Below are positions 26,295-35,378 of a stretch of DNA of 63,365 bases, one piece after another. The notes under the pieces were generated by a model. It made no database searches. It was given only the letters and a program-made list of their open reading frames with translations, and was not told where the DNA came from. Position 1 is the first letter of the stretch. Every line of letters starts with the position of its first letter. Source of the stretch: UBA724 sp964008075 (GTDB lineage: Bacteria; Bacteroidota; Bacteroidia; Flavobacteriales; Flavobacteriaceae); NCBI GenBank assembly GCA_964008075.1, contig CAXGAP010000002.1, positions 1 to 63,365 on the forward strand, read 5' to 3'. The position numbers and the translations under genes are program-made.

Positions 26295-27611
26295 GTGTAC
26301 CTGAGTAGTATCATTTTCGCGATTATTTTCTTTGTTGCTATTGGCATGTTCACTAGAAACGTTCGACGCATTATTCGCAACATCAAGCTTGGGCAAAAAA
26401 CAAATCGATCTGATCAAAAATCGAAACGATGGAAGTATATGGCTCGCGTTGCTTTGGGCCAATCGAAGATGACAGTGCGACCAATTGCAGGGTTTTTACA
26501 CATCATCGTTTATGTCGGTTTTATTGTCATAAATATCGAGCTGCTTGAAATTATACTCGATGGATTTTTTGGAACCCATCGTATCTTTTCCCCCTATTTG
26601 GGAAGCATATACGATGTGTTAATCGCCACATTTGAGATTTTTGCTTTGTTGGTTATCGTTTCTGTTTCAGCTTTTTGGATAAGGAGAAACATCATGCGAA
26701 TACGACGTTTTTTAAAACCAGAAATGAAAGGTTGGCCAAAAAGGGATGCAGATTATATCCTTTACATCGAACTTATTTTGATGTTTTTATTTTTAACGAT
26801 GAACGCCTCTGACTATTGGTTGCAACAACACCCTGAGGGTCAATCTTATTATACACAAGCAGGCCATTTTCCCATTAGTGGTTTATTCACACCTCTTTTT
26901 GATGGGATGTCTTTTGCCATTGTAGTGACGATCGAGCGCACGAGTTGGTGGCTTCACATCATAGGAATTTTGGTATTTTTAAATTATCTGTATTACTCCA
27001 AACACCTGCATATTATTCTTGCATTTCCCAATACATTTTATGCCAACCTCAATCCTCTAGGTCGATTTTCACATTCAGAGGCAGTTGCCAACGAGGTAAA
27101 GTTGATGATGGATCCAAGTACCGATCCCTATGCTTCACCAGCAGTTGAGAGTGAACCAATCAGTTTTGGTGCTGCAGATGTGAAAGATTTGAATCGCATA
27201 CAGCTGATGAATGCCTATAGTTGCACAGAATGTGGCAGATGCACAGACGTATGCCCAGCCAATCAAACTGGAAAAAAATTGTCTCCACGTAAAATTATGA
27301 TGGACACACGTGACAGATTAGAACAAGTGGGCAAACAACTTGATCGAGGCCTAGAAGTTGATAATAAGACTTTACTTGATCATCATATATCACGAGAAGA
27401 ATTATGGGCCTGTACAACCTGTAACGCCTGCGTTGAGGCTTGTCCCATCTCAATTGACCCATTGTCAATTATAATGGACATGCGACAATATTTAGTGATG
27501 GAGCAATCATCGGCTCCTTCTGAGTTGAATGCAATGATGACAAACATTGAAAACAACGGCGCACCTTGGCCGTTTAATCAACAAGATCGTATTAACTGGA
27601 TTAATGAATAA
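26295..27611 (+). CDS. Membrane Fe-S oxidoreductase subunit, NarI-like plus two [4Fe-4S] (HdrE/HdrD-N-like)
   Basis: A 438-residue electron-transfer protein. The N-terminal half has about five helices with membrane His residues (AGFLHIIVYVGF; WWLHIIGILVFLNYLYYSKH), as in NarI-type b-haem subunits. The C-terminal part has two ferredoxin-like cluster motifs, CTECGRCTDVCP from Cys310 and CTTCNACVEACP from Cys373. This is the layout of quinone-linked subunits that pair with CCG-domain proteins in HdrDE-like complexes. The CCG partner is encoded two genes downstream. GTG start, 13 bp after the MCE gene. Physiological acceptor unknown. Confidence 0.88.
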   Translation: MYLSSIIFAIIFFVAIGMFTRNVRRIIRNIKLGQKTNRSDQKSKRWKYMARVALGQSKMTVRPIAGFLHIIVYVGFIVINIELLEIILDGFFGTHRIFSPYLGSIYDVLIATFEIFALLVIVSVSAFWIRRNIMRIRRFLKPEMKGWPKRDADYILYIELILMFLFLTMNASDYWLQQHPEGQSYYTQAGHFPISGLFTPLFDGMSFAIVVTIERTSWWLHIIGILVFLNYLYYSKHLHIILAFPNTFYANLNPLGRFSHSEAVANEVKLMMDPSTDPYASPAVESEPISFGAADVKDLNRIQLMNAYSCTECGRCTDVCPANQTGKKLSPRKIMMDTRDRLEQVGKQLDRGLEVDNKTLLDHHISREELWACTTCNACVEACPISIDPLSIIMDMRQYLVMEQSSAPSELNAMMTNIENNGAPWPFNQQDRINWINE

Positions 27612-27620
27612 AAATTTTTA

Positions 27621-28067
27621 ATGGAAAAAAAAGACTTAGATAAGCTACTAAACAAAAAATTAGAAGAAGGAGAACACGTAAGTCCTGTGTTACCAGAGGG
27701 GATTAAAAACTACCTTATTGATATCGATGGGACGATTTGCGATGACATTCCAAATGAAGAGCCAGAAAGAATGGCAACAGCTACGCTTTATCCAGATGCA
27801 TTGGAAACCCTAAATCGCTGGTATGATGAAGGTCATGTAATATGTTTTTTCACTTCTCGAACAGAAGATCACCGTGCAGTTACAGAGGAGTGGTTGAATC
27901 GTAATTGTTTTAAATATCATAGTTTATTGATGGGAAAACCTAGAGGTGGGAATTATCACTGGATCGATAATCATTTGGTGAAGGCTACACGATATAATGG
28001 TAAATTTACTGATCTCATAGACAAAGAGGTTACGATTCAAGTTTTTGATGATGGACAATACGACTAA
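27621..28067 (+). CDS. HAD-like hydrolase
   Basis: A 148-residue cytosolic protein. YLIDIDGTICDD is the HAD motif I with the two Asp residues, and VICFFTSRTEDHR provides the Thr/Ser of motif II; RYNGKFTDL lies near the end. It is short and lacks a large cap, and motif IV is not the usual DD pair, so substrate cannot be assigned. It is inserted between the two redox subunit genes (9 bp after one, overlapping the next), which is odd and suggests a link to that system or simple operon sharing. Confidence 0.75.
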   Translation: MEKKDLDKLLNKKLEEGEHVSPVLPEGIKNYLIDIDGTICDDIPNEEPERMATATLYPDALETLNRWYDEGHVICFFTSRTEDHRAVTEEWLNRNCFKYHSLLMGKPRGGNYHWIDNHLVKATRYNGKFTDLIDKEVTIQVFDDGQYD

Positions 28068-28848
28068 AACTGTGCAAACCATGGCCGAAATCACCCAAAA
28101 AGGCGAGACGCCTGAGGTTTTGTTTTGGGTTGGTTGTGCAGGGAGCTTTGATGATCGATCGAAAAAGATTACAAAAGCTTTTGTCGAATTGTTGCAAGAT
28201 GCCAAAGTCTCATTTGCAGTTTTGGGACCTGAAGAAAGCTGTACTGGCGACCCAGCTAAGCGTTCTGGTAATGAGTTTTTGTTTCAAATGCAAGCATCTA
28301 CCAATATAGAAGTTCTTAATGGTTATGAAGTAAAAAAAATCGTTACTGCTTGCCCCCACTGTTTTAACACTCTAAAAAATGAATACCCACAATTGGGTGG
28401 ACATTATGAAGTCTTACATCACACACAGTTTCTTCATCAGTTGATCGAGGAAGGGCGCTTGAAAGTTGATGCCAAAACCACTTATAAAGGCAAAAAAATT
28501 ACGTTTCATGACCCATGTTATTTGGGAAGAGCCAACAAAGAGTATGAAGCACCACGAGCGCTCATTGAAAAGCTCAGTGCAGAGTTGGTCGAAATGAAGA
28601 GTTGTAAAGAAAAAGGACTGTGTTGTGGGGCAGGCGGTGCGCAAATGTTTAAAGATGCCGAAAAGGGCGATAAAGAGGTCAATATCGAACGTACCGAGCA
28701 GGCCTTAGACACTAAACCTGAAATCATTGCAGCAGGCTGTCCCTTTTGCAATACGATGCTTTACGATGGTGTAAAGAACAAAGGAAAAGAAGGGAAAGTT
28801 GAAGTGTTGGATGTCGCACAGTTGTTGGCGCAAACCGAATCGCTCTAG
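28051..28848 (+). CDS. CCG-domain (HdrB/HdrD-C-like) Fe-S oxidoreductase subunit
   Basis: A 265-residue cytosolic protein with two CCG-type cysteine-rich domains: FWVGCAGSFDDR with later ACPHCFNTL, and FHDPCYLGR followed by GLCCGAGGAQM and AGCPFCNTM. In heterodisulfide reductases such domains bind the active-site non-cubane Fe-S clusters that cleave disulfides; in GlpC/LldE relatives they pass electrons. It is the natural partner of the membrane Fe-S protein upstream. Two ATGs (28048, 28051) are possible; both overlap the HAD-like gene by ~20 nt. Confidence 0.9.
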   Translation: MDNTTKTVQTMAEITQKGETPEVLFWVGCAGSFDDRSKKITKAFVELLQDAKVSFAVLGPEESCTGDPAKRSGNEFLFQMQASTNIEVLNGYEVKKIVTACPHCFNTLKNEYPQLGGHYEVLHHTQFLHQLIEEGRLKVDAKTTYKGKKITFHDPCYLGRANKEYEAPRALIEKLSAELVEMKSCKEKGLCCGAGGAQMFKDAEKGDKEVNIERTEQALDTKPEIIAAGCPFCNTMLYDGVKNKGKEGKVEVLDVAQLLAQTESL

Positions 28849-28850
28849 TT

Positions 28851-29333
28851 ATGGTCGTGCCCTTTTCTCAGCTTCCCGATCACTCTCGCATTTGGATATA
28901 TCCCTCAAGCCGCAGGTTTACTGATTCGGAAATTGTACAAATAGAGTCTGACATTCAACAATTTTTGACCGATTGGACGGCCCATGGTGCATCCCTCTCA
29001 GCTGGATATTGTATCCCTCATCAACAATTTATTGTTTTTTCACTTGATGAAGCCAATCAACAGGCAACTGGGTGTTCGATTGACAAATCGGTTCATTTTA
29101 TTCAAGCACTCGAACAATCATTATCAGTGCGTTTACTCGACAAAATGAATGTGCATTACAGTCAAGATGGAACAATCCAGGTTGTTGATCTTAAGGCATT
29201 TAAAAAAATGAGTAAGTCTGGTAAAGTCCTTCCTAGCACTACAGTTTTTAATCATCTTGTTACCACCAAGTCTGAGTTTGAGAGTCACTGGGAAACGAGT
29301 GCTGATCAGAGCTGGCACTCTCGTTATTTTTAG
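28851..29333 (+). CDS. Conserved protein of unknown function
   Basis: A 160-residue soluble protein starting VVPFSQLPDHSRIWIYPSSR. It has a ferredoxin-like-looking alternation with LTDWTAHGASLSAGYCIPHQQFIVFSLDE and SVHFIQALEQSLSVRLLDK. No Walker motif is present, so it is not an ABC ATPase. I recognise it only as a recurring small flavobacterial protein. It begins 2 nt after the CCG subunit, inside the same operon, and may be an accessory factor. No function is claimed. Confidence 0.7.
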   Translation: MVVPFSQLPDHSRIWIYPSSRRFTDSEIVQIESDIQQFLTDWTAHGASLSAGYCIPHQQFIVFSLDEANQQATGCSIDKSVHFIQALEQSLSVRLLDKMNVHYSQDGTIQVVDLKAFKKMSKSGKVLPSTTVFNHLVTTKSEFESHWETSADQSWHSRYF

Positions 29334-29351
29334 CTTTTGTACTTTTATCAT

Positions 29352-32219
29352 ATGATTTGTTACAAGCAAATATTGCTCACGATTTTAATGACAAACCTAC
29401 TTTTCGCACAACCAAAACAGAACTGGGTTGATAGCACTTATCAGTCGTTGACTTTGGAGCAAAAAATCGGGCAATTGTTTATGCCGATGGTTTTCTCACA
29501 AGGAGATCAAAATCATTATCAAAAAGCCATTTCTGCTATCGAAAAGTATCATCTCGGCGGAATCATTTTTTCAAAGGGGACAATAGCAGAGCAAGTACGT
29601 TTGACAAACGAATTCCAAAATATAAGTTCAGTTCCACTACTGATTGCAATGGACGCAGAGTGGGGGATGGCGATGCGCATCAGTGATTTATCTCCCTTTC
29701 CTTTTCAAATGACCTTGGGGGCGATTCAAAACGACAGTTTGCTTTATCAGCTTGGTCAGTCGATGGCCAATCGTCAAAGGCGTGTAGGGGTTCATCTTAA
29801 TTTTGCACCTGTGGTTGATGTGAATACCAATTCAAAAAACCCTGTGATTGGGTTGCGTTCATTTGGTTCAGATCCAAAGTTGGTTAGCCAAAAAGGGGGC
29901 ATGCTTATTCGAGGGATGCAAGATGGGGGGCTTATGACAAGCATCAAACACTTTCCTGGTCATGGCAATACCTCAACAGATTCGCATCATACCCTGCCTT
30001 TGGTGAATCATGATATAAACCATCTCAACAGAATCGAGTTATACCCCTTCAAAACACTTATCGATGAAGGTGTTTTTTCTGTGATGGTAGGTCATTTGGA
30101 GGTACCTGCGTTAGAACAAACCAAAGGATTGCCTTCATCTTTATCCTCTTCAATCATACATGATTTATTAGTTAAAGAATTTGGGTTTGATGGTTTAGTC
30201 GTCACTGATGCTTTAAATATGAAAGGTGTTTCAGATTACAGTGGAAACCAATCATCTTCACTGGGGTCGTTTTTGGCAGGAGCAGATTTGCTTTTAATTC
30301 CAGACGATTTGCCAATTGCATTTGAGGATATTCGCACTGCTTTTGTGTCGGGGGCAATTACTGAAGAGCGTTTGGCACATTCAGTCAAAAAAATTCTCAA
30401 TGCAAAGTTTGATGCAAAACTGCATGAATCAAAATTGGTCCTTGGCGATTCTTTGCATCAAGATATTGAGTCTTCTGATGCAGCCAAGCTTAACCACCAA
30501 CTGGCAGAGGCATCTCTAACAGTCATCCAAAACAAAAATCAAATACTTCCTATACAACAGTTAGAAAACACAAACATTGCTTATGTAAAAATAGGCGATG
30601 CGGCAGGTGATTATTTTCTTGACAGAATGAGACATTATACATCAATCGAGGAGTTGAGTCTAACTGAAATGCTGGCGAATTACAAAGATTACACACATAT
30701 AATCGTTGGCTTGCACCAACCAGACCATTCGCCTTTTGTCAAACACAAACTTAGTCAAGAAGTGATTGAAAAGCTCAAAGAATTGTGTACGCAAACAAAG
30801 GTTAATTTGGTGACTTTCGCAAATCCATATAGTTTATCAAAACTCCCATTGGATGCTTGTGAATCTGTTATGCTTGCGTATCAAAATGGTTCAATATTTC
30901 AGTCCAAAGCTGCTCAGTTGATTTTTGGGGGATTAGGTGCAAATGGGAAGCTTCCAGTCCCGATTGCGTCTTATACTCAGGGTAGTGGCTTGGATATTAA
31001 GCCATTGGAGCGTCTTTCATATGGTCATCCTCTTCAGGTTGGGACCGATGAGAAGGTGTTGAAAAAAATTGATGTAATGGCTAATCAAGCCATCATGGAT
31101 AGTATTGCCCCTGGCATGCAAATTTTGATTGCAAAATCAGGAAAGGTGATCTATGAAAAGTCGTTTGGTCATATGCGATATGCAAAACAAACACCCATAC
31201 AGTGGTTTCATCGATATGATTTGGCATCTGTGACAAAAATTTTGGCTTCTGTTCCTTTAGCGATGAGGGAACACGAAAGGGATTCACTATTTCTGATAAC
31301 ACCGATTTCAAGCTTGTTGGAGGCATATAAAGAATCGAACAAAGCAGAAATGAATTTCCAAGCCTTGTTTTCTCATCATGCAGGCATTCAGCCCTGGCTG
31401 CCTTTTTATCGAAATACCTTGCGTGACAACTCAGATATTCCAAGCAAGAAACTCTATCGTAAAAAACAAAAAAAGAGACATAAATTACAAGTTACAGATG
31501 ATTTGTATCTGCGCACTAAATACCTAGAGGAAATGAAAGAAGAGATTGTTGATAGTCCCTTGTTAGACTCTATTTATTACAAATACAGCGATTTACCTTT
31601 TTATATGTTTAAAGAATATATCGAGGGTCGTTATGGTCAGAGAATGGATATGCTCGTCGATAAAGAATTTTATCAACCAATTGGAACACCATCTTTAGGC
31701 TATCTACCTTTAAATGAAGTCGGCGTTGATGAGATCGTACCATCTGAAATCGATGATTATTATCGACATACTGAAATTCAAGGTTATGTGCATGACATGG
31801 GAGCAGCCATGCAAAATGGTGTTGGTGGTCATGCTGGGTTGTTTAGCAATGCCAATGATGTTGCCAAGGTGATGCAAATGTTTATACAGGACGGTTCATA
31901 TGGGGGACAACAATTCTTCTTGCCCTCTACAATCAGCCATTTTAACAAGAGATATTATAAAAGTGAGAATAATAGGAGAGGTATAGGGTTTGACAAACAG
32001 CAGTTTAAAGATCCAGGTCCAACCTGTTTGTGTGCCTCTGATAAGAGTTTTGGCCACTCTGGTTTTACAGGAACATTTGCTTGGGCAGACCCAGATTATG
32101 ACCTTGTTTATGTATTTTTATCAAATCGAACTTATCCTAATATGAATAACACAAAATTGATCGATACAAACCTGCGATCAGAAATACAGCGTGTCATCTA
32201 TAATGCAATCATTCAATAG
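29352..32219 (+). CDS. Glycoside hydrolase family 3 (NagZ-like) fused to a serine beta-lactamase-like domain
   Basis: A ~955-residue secreted enzyme, signal peptide ending LLFAQ. Residues ~20-360 are a GH3 barrel with the NagZ-type loop KHFPGHGNTSTDSHHTLP (acid/base Asp-His) and nucleophile Asp286 in VVTDALNMKG. A GH3 C-terminal-like region follows. Residues ~590-955 form a penicillin-binding/beta-lactamase class C-like domain with SVTK (Ser626, Lys629), YSD and HSG motifs. The pair suggests cell-wall glycan and peptide trimming. ATG 29352 is preferred over TTG 29337, which overlaps a -7-like box. Confidence 0.9.
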   Translation: MICYKQILLTILMTNLLFAQPKQNWVDSTYQSLTLEQKIGQLFMPMVFSQGDQNHYQKAISAIEKYHLGGIIFSKGTIAEQVRLTNEFQNISSVPLLIAMDAEWGMAMRISDLSPFPFQMTLGAIQNDSLLYQLGQSMANRQRRVGVHLNFAPVVDVNTNSKNPVIGLRSFGSDPKLVSQKGGMLIRGMQDGGLMTSIKHFPGHGNTSTDSHHTLPLVNHDINHLNRIELYPFKTLIDEGVFSVMVGHLEVPALEQTKGLPSSLSSSIIHDLLVKEFGFDGLVVTDALNMKGVSDYSGNQSSSLGSFLAGADLLLIPDDLPIAFEDIRTAFVSGAITEERLAHSVKKILNAKFDAKLHESKLVLGDSLHQDIESSDAAKLNHQLAEASLTVIQNKNQILPIQQLENTNIAYVKIGDAAGDYFLDRMRHYTSIEELSLTEMLANYKDYTHIIVGLHQPDHSPFVKHKLSQEVIEKLKELCTQTKVNLVTFANPYSLSKLPLDACESVMLAYQNGSIFQSKAAQLIFGGLGANGKLPVPIASYTQGSGLDIKPLERLSYGHPLQVGTDEKVLKKIDVMANQAIMDSIAPGMQILIAKSGKVIYEKSFGHMRYAKQTPIQWFHRYDLASVTKILASVPLAMREHERDSLFLITPISSLLEAYKESNKAEMNFQALFSHHAGIQPWLPFYRNTLRDNSDIPSKKLYRKKQKKRHKLQVTDDLYLRTKYLEEMKEEIVDSPLLDSIYYKYSDLPFYMFKEYIEGRYGQRMDMLVDKEFYQPIGTPSLGYLPLNEVGVDEIVPSEIDDYYRHTEIQGYVHDMGAAMQNGVGGHAGLFSNANDVAKVMQMFIQDGSYGGQQFFLPSTISHFNKRYYKSENNRRGIGFDKQQFKDPGPTCLCASDKSFGHSGFTGTFAWADPDYDLVYVFLSNRTYPNMNNTKLIDTNLRSEIQRVIYNAIIQ

Positions 32220-32221
32220 CT

Positions 32222-33343
32222 ATGCGAATCGGAATTATATGTTACCCAACATTTGGTGGTAGTGGAGTTGTTGCTACTGAACTCGGAATTGAGTTGTCCA
32301 AAAGAGGTCATCACGTTCATTTTATGGCATATAAAAAGCCTGTTCGTTTAGACACAGACTTGGAGCGAATACACTTTCATGAAGTTCATGTACCAGATTA
32401 TCCACTGTTTCACTACCAGCCCTACGAATTAGCCTTATCCAGTGCTCTTGTCGATATGGTAAGGCTTCATAAAATAGAGCTTCTACATGCGCACTACGCA
32501 ATACCTCATGCATATGCAGCCTTTATGGCTAAACAGATGCTTGCAGAATTGCAAATCAACATTCCAATTGTGACAACACTTCATGGGTCTGACATCACAC
32601 TGGTTGGAAGTCATCCATTTTATAAGCCTGCTGTAACATTCAGTATCAACAACTCTGATGTTGTCACAAGTGTTTCCAAAAGTTTGAAGCATGATACCAA
32701 GGATATCTTTACTATCAATAGGGAAATTGATGTGGTTCCCAATTTTATTGATATCCAAAAATATGAGCGTTTGCGAAATACATGCTCGAGAGAACAACTT
32801 GTAAAACCAGATGAGCGATTGATTACACATGTCAGTAATTTTAGACCAGTTAAGCGTGTGCAAGATGTCTTATCTGTTTTTACGAAAGTGAATAAAAAGG
32901 TCAAATCACGCTTGATTTTAGTCGGAGATGGCCCTGAAAGGCAATCGGCAGAAGAATATACCAAAGAACTTGGATTGTCTAATGCTGTTGATTTTGTGGG
33001 TAAGTCGAATGATGTATATAGAATCCTTTGCTCGTCCGACTTGTTCCTTCTCCCATCTCAAAAAGAAAGCTTTGGGCTTGCAGCATTGGAGGCAATGGCT
33101 GCACGAACACCTGTGATTGCTACAAATGAAGGGGGTATTCCCGAGGTTGTGGAAAACAACATTTCGGGATTTTTAACTACTCATAGAGACGTAGATACAA
33201 TGGCATATTATGCAATAGAATTATTGAGCGATGACAATAAGTTAACCCAATTCAAAGATGCTGCTTTTGCAAGAGCTAAGGTATTTGATATTCAAAAAAT
33301 TATTCCTTCCTATATCGACATTTATCAAAAAGCGCTTCAATAG
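32222..33343 (+). CDS. bshA: N-acetyl-alpha-D-glucosaminyl L-malate synthase BshA
   Basis: GT4 glycosyltransferase that joins UDP-GlcNAc and L-malate, the first step of bacillithiol synthesis. The start RIGIICYPTFGGSGVVATELG is nearly diagnostic, followed by FHEVHVPDYPLF, THLHGSD-type TTLHGSDITLVG, and ESFGLAALEAMA with the nucleotide-sugar Glu. Length 373, normal. It begins 2 nt after the GH3 gene, the last gene of the operon. bshB and bshC are not in the window. Confidence 0.95.
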   Translation: MRIGIICYPTFGGSGVVATELGIELSKRGHHVHFMAYKKPVRLDTDLERIHFHEVHVPDYPLFHYQPYELALSSALVDMVRLHKIELLHAHYAIPHAYAAFMAKQMLAELQINIPIVTTLHGSDITLVGSHPFYKPAVTFSINNSDVVTSVSKSLKHDTKDIFTINREIDVVPNFIDIQKYERLRNTCSREQLVKPDERLITHVSNFRPVKRVQDVLSVFTKVNKKVKSRLILVGDGPERQSAEEYTKELGLSNAVDFVGKSNDVYRILCSSDLFLLPSQKESFGLAALEAMAARTPVIATNEGGIPEVVENNISGFLTTHRDVDTMAYYAIELLSDDNKLTQFKDAAFARAKVFDIQKIIPSYIDIYQKALQ

Positions 33344-33345
33344 GA

Positions 33346-34257
33346 CTACAAATTCTTCTTGATTTGATCGCTAAAAGTGCTTTCAAAAATCTTGTCGGCA
33401 TTTGCTGTTTCAAACCCCTCACGACGATGTGCGTTGGTCAGTTTTTCCTTTGGAAGATTGCCAAATGCGGGCAGAGGTAAGCGTTCGGCAAATTCGACAT
33501 AACTGCCTGCAATTTCAGCAGTTTCGCCATTTTCAAAAGATGCTTCTACAGACTGTGCTATCGTACTGCTTTGGCGAAGTATTTTGTCCTGACTTGTTTT
33601 GATTTCACCTCCAGCATCGTTGAGGATCACACCAATCGATTGTAAGAATTTGTTAAAAAATTCTAGATCATTGTAAGGGGATGGCAACTCATGTATGCTA
33701 ATGGTGTAATGGTTTAAGTAATAACGATTATATATCACCCAGGCCCCATATTCAGACTCTTTGAGCAGTGTTTTGTAATCATTTAGGCTTGGCAATTTCC
33801 AAAGTGCCTGATGAAGAAAATCAATGACCGCTTCAGCATCATCCAAGTAAATTTCTCCTATGGGGTCTTTTTCAATCTCTTTGGTGTAGCTGTAGATAAT
33901 GTCTTGCGCAGTTGTTGAGAGTGCATCCACTTTTAGTTCACTGATAAAAACACGAGGATAGTGATCATGAGGAGGTTTATACCAGTAGGCATCCAATTTC
34001 TTTTTTGGAAAAAAATAATGATCTTGTTTGGTGTAGCCATGATGTAAAAAAATCTTTTCAAATGAGGCAATGCCAAGGTTTGGAACACCTAAAGTCCGAA
34101 ATGCAATATGGTCATTGACAATGTCCTCTTGTTTCGAAATTAACCCGATGCCTTTCATTGCAGTTGTGATGGTTTTTACATCTGGCACTCGCTCGGCGTA
34201 GGGGATAAATAACCCATTAAGTATTTTGTTGAGTGGTGTGTTGTTAGAGAAATTCAT
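33346..34257 (-). CDS. DUF1338 family protein, putative 2-oxoadipate dioxygenase/decarboxylase
   Basis: A 303-residue VOC-superfamily-like metalloenzyme. Characterised DUF1338 members (HglS/YdcJ) turn 2-oxoadipate into 2-hydroxyglutarate in lysine breakdown. Matching segments include NDHIAFRTLGVPNLGI with the first metal His, LNHYTISIHEL with the second region, and a C-terminal VEFAERLPL with the Glu ligand. It overlaps the upstream dehydrogenase by 4 nt (ATGA), so the two are coupled, supporting a lysine catabolic role. Reaction assigned from family only. Confidence 0.82.
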   Translation of the reverse strand: MNFSNNTPLNKILNGLFIPYAERVPDVKTITTAMKGIGLISKQEDIVNDHIAFRTLGVPNLGIASFEKIFLHHGYTKQDHYFFPKKKLDAYWYKPPHDHYPRVFISELKVDALSTTAQDIIYSYTKEIEKDPIGEIYLDDAEAVIDFLHQALWKLPSLNDYKTLLKESEYGAWVIYNRYYLNHYTISIHELPSPYNDLEFFNKFLQSIGVILNDAGGEIKTSQDKILRQSSTIAQSVEASFENGETAEIAGSYVEFAERLPLPAFGNLPKEKLTNAHRREGFETANADKIFESTFSDQIKKNL

Positions 34258-35327
34258 GATTGTGATTTAGGTTGTAACAAGGCACCATTTGCAGTTGCAT
34301 AAAAATCAGATAAAGGAATCATTTCTTGTTTGATAAATCCTTTTTGTGGTAATTTCGAAGCAGCAACCAATTCGACCACTGCTGCGATTGATGCTGCAGT
34401 TGTCCAGGATATGGCTCTCCAAATTTTCCCATGGATTTCGATAGGAAAATAGGTCTGAAAAAACTCCTTTCTACGCATTTCACCATCTATTTTCCCTTCA
34501 ACAACAGCATAGACATGAACGAGATCTTCCTCGACTGGTGGTTTGGCATTTGTCAATATTTTTTCGAGCTGTTCCAAATCTTCTTTCATTACCATTTCAT
34601 ACATCAAAAAACGCATGAGTTTTCCATGCCCTGGGTATCGAATGGTTTTGTAGTTAAGGGTATCTACCTTTCCCTCATAGGTCGAGCACATGGTTCCAAG
34701 ACCTCCCGAGGTTGTAAAGGCTTCATATTCTTGCCCTTCGATGTTCATATACTCAAAGCCCTCGAGTGAAGGTACATTTTTTCGAGTGCCGTTGTGGATT
34801 GCTTCTGCGTCGTTGAGGTACTCATTAATCACGCCTGTTGGCGACCACGTAAAAGAATATGCGAGCTGACCATTTGGATAGCGAGGCAAAGCTCCCACTC
34901 GCAACTCTATGTCTCTAAGCTCATCAAATTGACCTGCTAGTTCGCCACCAATGATGCCAATAAATCCAGGAGCTAAACCACATTGTGGTGCCAACACAGA
35001 TATTGATTGATTTGAAAGCGACTCTATGTGTCGCATGGTGCTCACATCTTCAGTCAAATCGAAATAATGAACTCCCTTTCGGTGTGCGATTTCGGCAATA
35101 TGTTTATTCAAAAAATAGGGCAGCGCAGAAACCACTGCATCAACATTCTCCAGGGCATGTTTGATGTTATCGACCTTTCCTATATCAAGGGTTTTGTGAT
35201 CAAATGGCAATGCTATTCCATAGTAGGGTGGATGGATGTCATAACCAATTACCGAAAACTGATCGCTTAACAATATCCCTACCAACGTGCCTACTTTACC
35301 AAGACCAAATACTGCAATTTTGTTCAT
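34254..35327 (-). CDS. Saccharopine dehydrogenase family protein, possibly lysine 6-dehydrogenase
   Basis: A 357-residue NAD(P)-dependent enzyme. KIAVFGLGKVGTLVGILL is the Rossmann motif at the N-terminus, which fixes ATG 35327 rather than the frame extension to 35366. The conserved CGLAPGFIGIIGGEL and TWSPTGVINEY regions are those of saccharopine/lysine-6-dehydrogenases. Coupled to the DUF1338 gene; together they fit lysine to aminoadipate semialdehyde and then 2-oxoadipate processing. Lysine-oxidising versus saccharopine-cleaving activity cannot be told by eye. Confidence 0.82.
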   Translation of the reverse strand: MNKIAVFGLGKVGTLVGILLSDQFSVIGYDIHPPYYGIALPFDHKTLDIGKVDNIKHALENVDAVVSALPYFLNKHIAEIAHRKGVHYFDLTEDVSTMRHIESLSNQSISVLAPQCGLAPGFIGIIGGELAGQFDELRDIELRVGALPRYPNGQLAYSFTWSPTGVINEYLNDAEAIHNGTRKNVPSLEGFEYMNIEGQEYEAFTTSGGLGTMCSTYEGKVDTLNYKTIRYPGHGKLMRFLMYEMVMKEDLEQLEKILTNAKPPVEEDLVHVYAVVEGKIDGEMRRKEFFQTYFPIEIHGKIWRAISWTTAASIAAVVELVAASKLPQKGFIKQEMIPLSDFYATANGALLQPKSQS

Positions 35328-35378
35328 TTTATAACAATTATTGGTAATAAAGTTATAAAAAAACAATTTAGGAAAATG

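Noticed and set aside
28851..29333. Calling the 160-residue protein an ABC transporter ATPase
   Set aside because: There is no Walker A, signature or Walker B motif.
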